Source: Patiria miniata (taxonomy: Eukaryota; Echinodermata; Asteroidea; Valvatida; Asterinidae). From it: a stretch of DNA of 64,000 nucleotides. Of the stretch, positions 58,184-64,000 are shown piece after piece. The stretch's first letter is position 1. Every line of letters begins with the position of its first letter. A program made the position numbers and the translations under genes. The stretch covers positions 19,902,927 to 19,966,926 of the forward strand of contig NW_024037063.1 of NCBI RefSeq assembly GCF_015706575.1, in the 5' to 3' direction. The notes below the pieces were generated by a model. That model saw only the letters and a program-made list of their open reading frames with translations, made no database searches and was not told where the DNA came from.

Positions 58184-59959
58184 TATATGTTGTTCCTGAA
58201 TATCAAAAATGTACATTCTTTGTGGACCCGCATCCAGCAAACGCAAGATAATCGATAAAAAGCTAAAAAATAATTTACAAATACGTGTACCAACATTATT
58301 TGATTCCTCAACCGTTTATCAGTTTTAATGGAAAATACTCTCTTTACCAAACTTATTATCATTATCTACATCGTGGCACTGTGCGGTACTACAATTAATA
58401 CCCAACATCATCCCCAAATTTTATAAGAATATTAAAGTTTATCTCTTAATTGCCCCTAAGTGAATATGATTGTACGAGAACAATGAGGAGAATCATATTG
58501 ATAAACATTCTGACAAAATCACAAACATTTTTAGTGCTCCCTGTTCATCTTACACCAAAGAACAACTTTCTCACTTCTAGTCTTGTGTGACCATTATGCA
58601 AAACGTTTCACAAAATAATTTCATATTATATTATATATTTCATATATAACGAGTATATATCTGGGGCTACAACTGGTAGGATATTAACGAAGTGACTTAA
58701 CTGTTTGACAACCTTTAACTATAATTATATCGTTCCTTCTAACTCACACTCTAAAAAAATTTATGAAATATTTGGAGATTTGATACACAATGAACAGTTG
58801 TGGTGAAAATGCATAATAGGAACTTACTATGCCGTTATATTTTGAGTCATGTCGGTCAGTATCTTTAAAATTCTTCAATTTTTTTTCCAATAATTTTCTG
58901 TGGTTTATTTTTAGTCATATTTTCACAGGGAAGCCTTATTATTGAATATAAATGCTATCCTCATATCAAAGGCACTAAGCTTATAAAAACATATAAAAAT
59001 ATAGTTTGAAAATTAAAAATAATCCGGATTGTTAGGCCTAATACGCTTAAAATAAACTCGTTCCGAAATCATCAAACGAAATAATAAAACATTCGGCAAC
59101 TTCTCCATTGCTGATATGAATACATTCATCTCACGTACAAAATGCCAACTACTAAAATAATTCCAATCAATTATAAATTATAAGATCTGGAAAGAATGTT
59201 GCAACCTGACGCTACTTTAGCGGTTGTGTACAAAGTCTATGGAGAGTCAAGAACATTTTCTAAGTATTTTCTATAAACCTTGAAATGTTTCGCAGTCCCA
59301 GATTCATGTTTTATCATCATTTTTGCAATGACTGACCTTCATTGAGATGATATATGAAGAAAAATAACAGCGTCAGGTTGCAACATTCACAAGATTTTGC
59401 CATAAAAAAAAAGGAATTACACCATAATTCTACGAATGCTACGATATAGATCTGGAACGATATGTCCAACAAAGAGGCTTAACATATAACGCTGAGTTTA
59501 GTTTTTATTCTTCGCGCGATGGCTAGCTTTTGAAGGACGAGGTGAGAACGATAAAAAGGACTCACTAAATTGTTACGACATCATTATAAACATTTCTATG
59601 AAAATATATTTTAGGCCTACTTTGTTTTTAATTTTAGCTACATATTTTCCGTTGTACCGCCACAATAAATGGCTTCGGTTGTGGCGGATGGATATGTCAT
59701 TCAACCAGGCACGTCTGGTTCTAAGTGCAATGAAATAAACAAACGGAATTTGTACAGGTTATTCCGATGCATTTTTCTTTAGGGGGAAAAACGCGCATGC
59801 GTGTGCTCTGTGTAAAGACACATCAAAATTGAGAGAAAATCTTATCTCAACTTTCTTGTTCCATGTTCAAGGTCATTTACAAAAAAGTAGTCATACAGAA
59901 TTAACATCGCATGTAAATTTTGTCTCGCCGTGCGCATAAATCTCCACATTTCTTGTGTC
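58184..59959. other. AT-rich spacer between genes A and B
   Basis: Contains the small TIR element at 59180-59395 and the likely 3' UTR of gene A (59959 down to about 59500). No coding sequence seen. Confidence 0.5.
59180..59395. mobile_element. Small TIR element downstream of gene A
   Basis: TIRs of about 24 bases: AATGTTGCAACCTGACGCTA and AACAGCGTCAGGTTGCAACATT. About 200 bases, non-coding. Confidence 0.65.
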
Positions 59960-60031
59960 TTAAGACACCGATTGGCTCGAACTTTCAATGATGTGGTTTA
60001 GTTGCCCGATGAGGTACTCTACTTCTGATAT
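59960..60031 (-). CDS. Gene A terminal exon (last DH helix and stop)
   Basis: Acceptor TTTCTCAACAG, then ISEVEYLIGQLNHIIESSSQ, SVS and TAA at 59960-59962. The opening matches the (V/I)SEVxxF helix that starts every other gene A exon, so it completes the last DH domain. Only a short Ser-rich tail follows: no PH domain, no PDZ-type end. A possible poly(A) signal on the minus strand (TTTATT on the plus strand at 59504-59509) lies about 450 bases downstream. Confidence 0.85.
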   Translation of the reverse strand: MSEVEYLIGQLNHIIESSSQSVS

Positions 60032-63000
60032 CTGTTGAGAAACAAAACATGAAATTTAATTAGGTTCATTCTACCACAACAAGCACAAATTGTTTTTTTT
60101 TTAAATTGATAACTTCTTGCGAGTCCATTATCTGATCAATAAGTATTTTATCAATCCATAGTCGAGCCTGGAGCATCTCTAAAGAAAAGAATCACCAAGA
60201 TACAGCTTCTTGTTGAACATTAAGGAGTGCCCGTCTTGTTGTGATATATCAGGACATACACTTGGTTGTGATAAAACATCGACTTACCCTTTTGCTAATT
60301 TCCATTTTGCCATCTTCAGTAGACATCGTCTCTTCCACTTTCTTCAGGAGACAATGGTACCTGCAGATGTGTTGCGTGGCGGAGACGAAGAAATCTTGCA
60401 GTTTGAGGCCTCGGCTGTGGGGATGTCTCTCTGCCCACTCCAAGAAAAACGTGAACATGGGATTCTGATCAACCTGTTGTTTCAAGTACTTCAGGCAAAC
60501 GTTGCTGGAGGAGCAGAACCTGATGTAAGGTGCGAACAGCTTGGCGAACCCCTCAAAAGCATCGGCCAAGTCTGCCACCGAGGGAAGCCTCTTCTCTGCC
60601 CGAGCCTTCTTGAGGACGTTAGACAGCTTTCCCTTCCAGAATCTCATGTGTAGCTCCTCGATGGCGGTGGTGTTGCTGAAGACCTTCTCCGTCTGGATCT
60701 CGTTCAGCATGCCGTTGGCTTGCAGGTTAAACAAGGTGCTGAGGTACAGAAGAACCACGGCGCGGCAGTCCTTGACGCGATTGACTTCTGCGCTAATGAT
60801 CTCCCAGATTGCTTCTTGCTGTTCCGTCTGCTCCTTGTCCAAGTCACTCAAGTTGTTGTTGTCGGTAAGTGCACGCCAGGAGTCCTCGATATTGAGGCAT
60901 TCCTCATCATCCTCTCGGTCTGTCGTGAAGGTCATCAGGGTGGGGAAGAATTCAAGCCCGTTGGTCATGAACTCATCAAGAGTCTGCTGCAACTTGAGCA
61001 TCTTTGTATCTTTCGTGGACTGTGTGCGATAAAAGGTCTTCTCATCCTTGCCAGATTCCTGTGTCATCTCGAGAGGCACTTGCATTAAAAATTGCTTCAC
61101 CTCAGATACCTAAATAAAAAAAATCACAAAGAACAAAATACAGGCCTATGTTCGAAATAATGTTCAAATGAAAACATTCAAGTCGAATACATCATCCATT
61201 CTTAGCACCGGTTACTGCATGGAATGGATTTTTTTCAAATTATATCCAATGTAGATTTTACTGATCGAAGTTGAGAATTTAAGAGAAACACATTTTTCTG
61301 CTCATACTGTCAGATTGAAGTACATGTATATACCAATGTTAATTAGTCCAACAGATCAAAGTTTCTCTTAGCATATTACGTTTTACTTTTATGACCTTGG
61401 ACTTACTCTTTTAGTCAATGCTTCTTTGTCTTCGTCTTTAAGCGTTTTTTCCACAACCTCAGTGAGAAGAACAGGATACGAAGCAATGCGCTTCCCTGGC
61501 AACTCGAGAAGATCCTGCAACCTCAGGCCTCGGCTTTTACGATTTTTCTCAACCCACTCAATGAAAAACCTAAACATCTTATTGTTCTCAGTCTGCTCTT
61601 GGAGGTACTTCAGGCACTTGATCTTGGTAGTGCAGAACTTGGCGTGCAGCTTGAAGAGTGCTTCCAAGCCGTCGAAAGCCTCGGCCAGGTCCAGAGCTGA
61701 CGGAAGCCTCTTCTCTTCGCGTGCTTTCCAGATGACGTTGGACAGTCTCTCCTTCCAGAATATGGAGTGGCGCTTCTCGATGGCAGTGATGTTGCTGAAG
61801 ATCTTCTCTGTCTGAATCTGGTTCAGCAGGATAGCGCCTTGGAGGTTGAGCAGAGTGCAGAGATACAAATCGACAACGATGCGGATGTTGCGGATGAAGC
61901 TAACCTCTGTTGAGATAATCTCCCAGATGGCGTCTTGTTGATCAACCGAGCTCTGATCAAGTTCGCACACCCTCTCCTGGTCGATGAACTCAATCCACGA
62001 TCTCTCGATGTCGAACCATTCCTCGTCTTTTCTCTTCATGGTAAACGTGAGCAGCGCTGGAAAATCCTGAAGCCCATAGGTCGCAAATTCGTCTAGCGTC
62101 TGCGTGAGCCTCAGCATGTCCGAATCTTCACTCGCCAAATCTTCGAAGACCTCTACATACTCCCCCGATGGATTGGTGCCATGCCCGCCAACTGCCCCTT
62201 TATGTTGGCTAGTTGCTCCAAGTTGCTCTACCGGCCCCTGACTCTCTGCTTTTTGGCCATTCTTGGGAGACACAAGCATCAAGAACTTCCTCACTTCGGC
62301 GAGCTGAGATAATTATAAAATCAATGTTATTTGTTTATGTACACAACTCAACATGATGACGACATTAGCCAATTTGCCGATACTTATTGGACAATGTGAC
62401 AACTAAAAACAAGACCATCGGTGCCTCATAATTCAGTAAATGTAACATAGCAAGTTTGCTGTAAAGATTTTATGAACTGCCAGACAGTCAAATCAAACCA
62501 GCATTAGATAAAAACAAATTTAAAACGTTTGGCCACAGCATATAAAAACGTCCAAAAAGTTCTTGGTAACTGAACTTCAACTCACTGTTTTCGACACTTC
62601 CATTTTGTCCTGGTCATCCACTGTTTCTTCCAATCTGGAAAGCAGAAGTGAGTACTTGGTGATGTGCTGCATTGGACACACCAGAAAATCTTGAAGACAG
62701 CGACCTCTGGTCGTGGGGTGTTTCTCGGTCCACTCCAAGTAGTACCTGAACATTTTGTTGTGGATGATTTGTTCCCTAAGGTACTTAATGCATTCCTTCT
62801 GAGCCTTTGAAAACACGGTGTAGGGGGCAAAATGATCTGCAAATCCCTCAAAAGCATCGACTAGGTCTCTGGCCGAGAGGAATCTCTTCTCCTCCCGTGC
62901 CTTGCTGATGACAGTTGAGAGGCTGTCGTTCCAGAATCTCGTGTGGAGCCTTAAGATGGCATCTGTGATACGGAAGATCTTCTCGTTTTCGATCTCATTC

Positions 63001-64000
63001 AAAATGTGGGATGCTTGGAGATTGGTGAGCGATCGTTGATGCAAGTTTAATATGAGGTGCAAGTCTTGGATGAACTGTACTTCTGTTGTGATGATTTTCC
63101 AGATGGCATCTTGCTCATCTTCCTCCTTTTTATTCATCTCACTCAGCCTCTCCTGGTCACCAAGTGATCGCCATGATTCCTCGATTTGGAAGGACTTCTC
63201 ATCGTCTTCTCTCTTGCCACTCAGAGACAGCACAGCTGGTGAATCGGGAATCCCGTCCGTCACAAACTCTTCTAGCATCTCCATCAACAGGAGCATCTTG
63301 TTGTCCTCTTTGGATGAAGATTGATGTCTGACCGCTGCCTTGCGAATCAGGGGTGATTGGGAGCCAGTTCCCTCGGGTAAAATCCGTCTCTCTTTTGCCT
63401 GTTTTGACACCAGATAAACATGCCTCACAAATGTCTTCACTTGGGACATCTGAATAAAAAGAACCAAGACTGCTTTCCATAAATTGTTCCATAGGATCGA
63501 TCAGTACATTGCTTTGTATGGTAATCATTCAGTGTTTGAAGGGCTAGTTATCACCTATTGGAGCTAATTGGGTCTGGACATGGTGACACGAAAGATAAAT
63601 GAATGCTCATTTCACATGTCCACTGTTATTCACGGACAAATAGCATTCGGGTATAAGCAAATGCAGGGCTGAACAATTTTGTTTTGAACTAATTTATCAA
63701 AGAAACGAACAACTTTCTTCCAAAGAAAAAGACTTGCACCCACATTGCCCGAATCGTGGCACCAAATATGCATACGTTTTGACTTTAACTTACCATTTCA
63801 GACACTTCTGATTTGTCTTGTTCATCGAGTGTTCCTTCTATCGCAGCTAACAGGATTGGATACCTAGCGATGCGCTGCATTGGCAAGCTGAGCAGATCTT
63901 GCAGTTTGAGACCTCGGCCATCTGGATGTCTTTCAACCCACTCTAAAATCATCCTGAACATTTCGTTATTCACTTTCTGCTCTCTCAGATACTTCAGGCA
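59960..64000 (-). CDS. Gene A: tandem multi-DH RhoGEF-like gene, 3' part
   Basis: Seen: five minus-strand exons, 64000-63794 (cut by the edge), 63449-62586, 62303-61407, 61109-60288 and 60031-59960, all joined in phase 0, with AG acceptors and GTAAGT or GTGAGT donors. The four large exons each carry one DH unit with the PLEKHG5-type core QQ(D/E)AIW(E/K)II(S/T)(T/A)EV. Known: DH domains catalyse nucleotide exchange on Rho GTPases and are normally followed by a PH domain. Here no PH follows; the last exon ends 24 codons after the last unit. The pre-DH words QTLDEF and FPALLTFT are shared with gene B, so the two are paralogues. Inferred: a protein with at least four DH modules, perhaps a scaffold or regulator with one or few active copies. 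The start lies beyond the right edge. Exon structure is very secure; function is not. Confidence 0.9.
60288..61109 (-). CDS. Gene A exon: complete DH unit, last of the array
   Basis: 274 codons between acceptor TTTATTTAG and donor AGG|GTAAGT. Residues 1-12 are the C-terminal helix of the preceding unit (VSEVKQFLMQV); about 37-75 the pre-DH segment with LQQTLDEF and DREDDEE; about 97-274 the DH fold. CR3 at about 236-256 reads LKLQDFFVSATQHICRYHCL: Pro is lost and YPLL has become YHCL, so exchange activity is doubtful. 37 of 50 residues match gene B over the I-x-T-E-K-(I/V)-F to A-F-E-G segment, by hand count. Confidence 0.93.
61407..62303 (-). CDS. Gene A exon: complete DH unit
   Basis: 299 codons between acceptor ATTATCTCAG and donor AGA|GTAAGT. 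Begins LAEVRKFLMLV (C-terminal helix of the preceding unit), then a long hydrophilic linker, LRLTQTLDEF, FPALLTFTMKRKDEE, and the DH core from QQDAIWEIISTEV. CR3 is LRLQDLLELPGKRIASYPVL, with Gly-Lys in place of Met-Gln and Ser in place of the second Arg. Closest unit to gene B: 38 of 50 residues match over the segment ending A-E-A-F-(E/D)-G, by hand count. Confidence 0.93.
62586..63449 (-). CDS. Gene A exon: complete DH unit
   Basis: 288 codons between acceptor TTATTCAG and donor ACA|GTGAGT. Starts MSQVKTFVRHV, the final helix of the previous DH unit, then a polar linker of about 40 residues, a pre-DH helix (LLLMEMLEEF), an acidic SWRSL segment, and the DH fold from QDAIWKIITTEV to the end. 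CR3 reads CLQDFLVCPMQHITKYSLLL: the canonical Arg after Gln is His and the YP pair is YS. It is the most diverged complete unit against gene B: 31 of 50 residues match over the segment from I-E-x-E-K-I-F to A-F-E-G, by hand count. Confidence 0.93.
63794..64000 (-). CDS. Gene A exon: C-terminal part of a DH unit (partial, enters from right edge)
   Basis: 69 in-frame codons from the edge to donor ATG|GTAAGT. They cover the second half of a DH domain: CLKYLREQ, then NEMFRMILEWVERHP, then CR3 as LKLQDLLSLPMQRIARYPIL, then the start of the C-terminal helix. This is the most canonical CR3 in the array (Q-R-x-x-R-Y-P), so this unit is the best candidate for an active exchange factor. The N-terminal half is outside the window. 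Confidence 0.92.

Noticed and set aside
60210-61088. Long plus-strand frames over the DH exons
   Set aside because: Antisense shadows of gene A coding exons; no splice or domain evidence.
1-64000. CRISPR array or prokaryotic operons
   Set aside because: Regular repeats are minisatellites without unique spacers; gene structure is eukaryotic throughout.

Overview
The window is animal nuclear DNA, probably from a marine invertebrate. Evidence: split genes with GT/AG introns, tRNA-derived SINEs, a 5'-truncated L2/CR1-type LINE, many short inverted-repeat transposons, and frequent TACATGTA and ACCGGTAC words, a style I associate with echinoderms or amphioxus. The species cannot be fixed by eye. 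All protein-coding sequence I can support is on the minus strand and belongs to two paralogous RhoGEF-type genes arranged head to tail.

Gene A (right edge down to 59960) is the striking item. Four Dbl-homology (DH) units follow one another. Three are complete and one is cut by the window edge; each lies in a single exon of 0.8-0.9 kb flanked by phase-0 introns, and a 24-codon terminal exon ends at 59960. Every exon opens with the last helix of the preceding DH unit. No PH domain follows the last unit. The CR3 motif at the heart of the DH catalytic face is near-canonical in the upstream unit and eroded in the others. I know of no described protein of this form.

Gene B (44420 to 386, running off the left edge) is read as a PLEKHG5 orthologue. 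Twelve exons join in one open frame of about 420 residues with compatible phases. They encode a basic/serine-rich N-terminal part, the ubiquitin-like/Ras-binding-like region, two exons carrying an R-K-(x)-D-x-x-K-x-L-G motif, and the first part of the DH domain. In gene B this DH stretch is cut by four or more introns that the gene A units lack. Two further exons (near 46.1 kb and 54.4 kb) may belong to its 5' end.

Gene B's introns (up to about 12 kb) are packed with non-autonomous elements: eight copies of CAGGGTG-ended elements, seven of them large foldbacks and one a single arm; two copies of a 0.46-kb CAGACCAGT element; hAT-like elements with 8-bp target duplications, some nested; several families with an inverted-repeat hairpin placed just outside a TIR; TTAACCCTAA elements; SINEs; a LINE fragment; and several minisatellites. 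Gene A's introns are short and free of recognised repeats. Roughly: 0-5 kb gene B DH exons; 5-19 kb N-terminal exons among foldbacks; 19-46 kb repeat-rich introns with three short exons; 46-60 kb mostly repeats and unassigned DNA; 60-64 kb the multi-DH gene.
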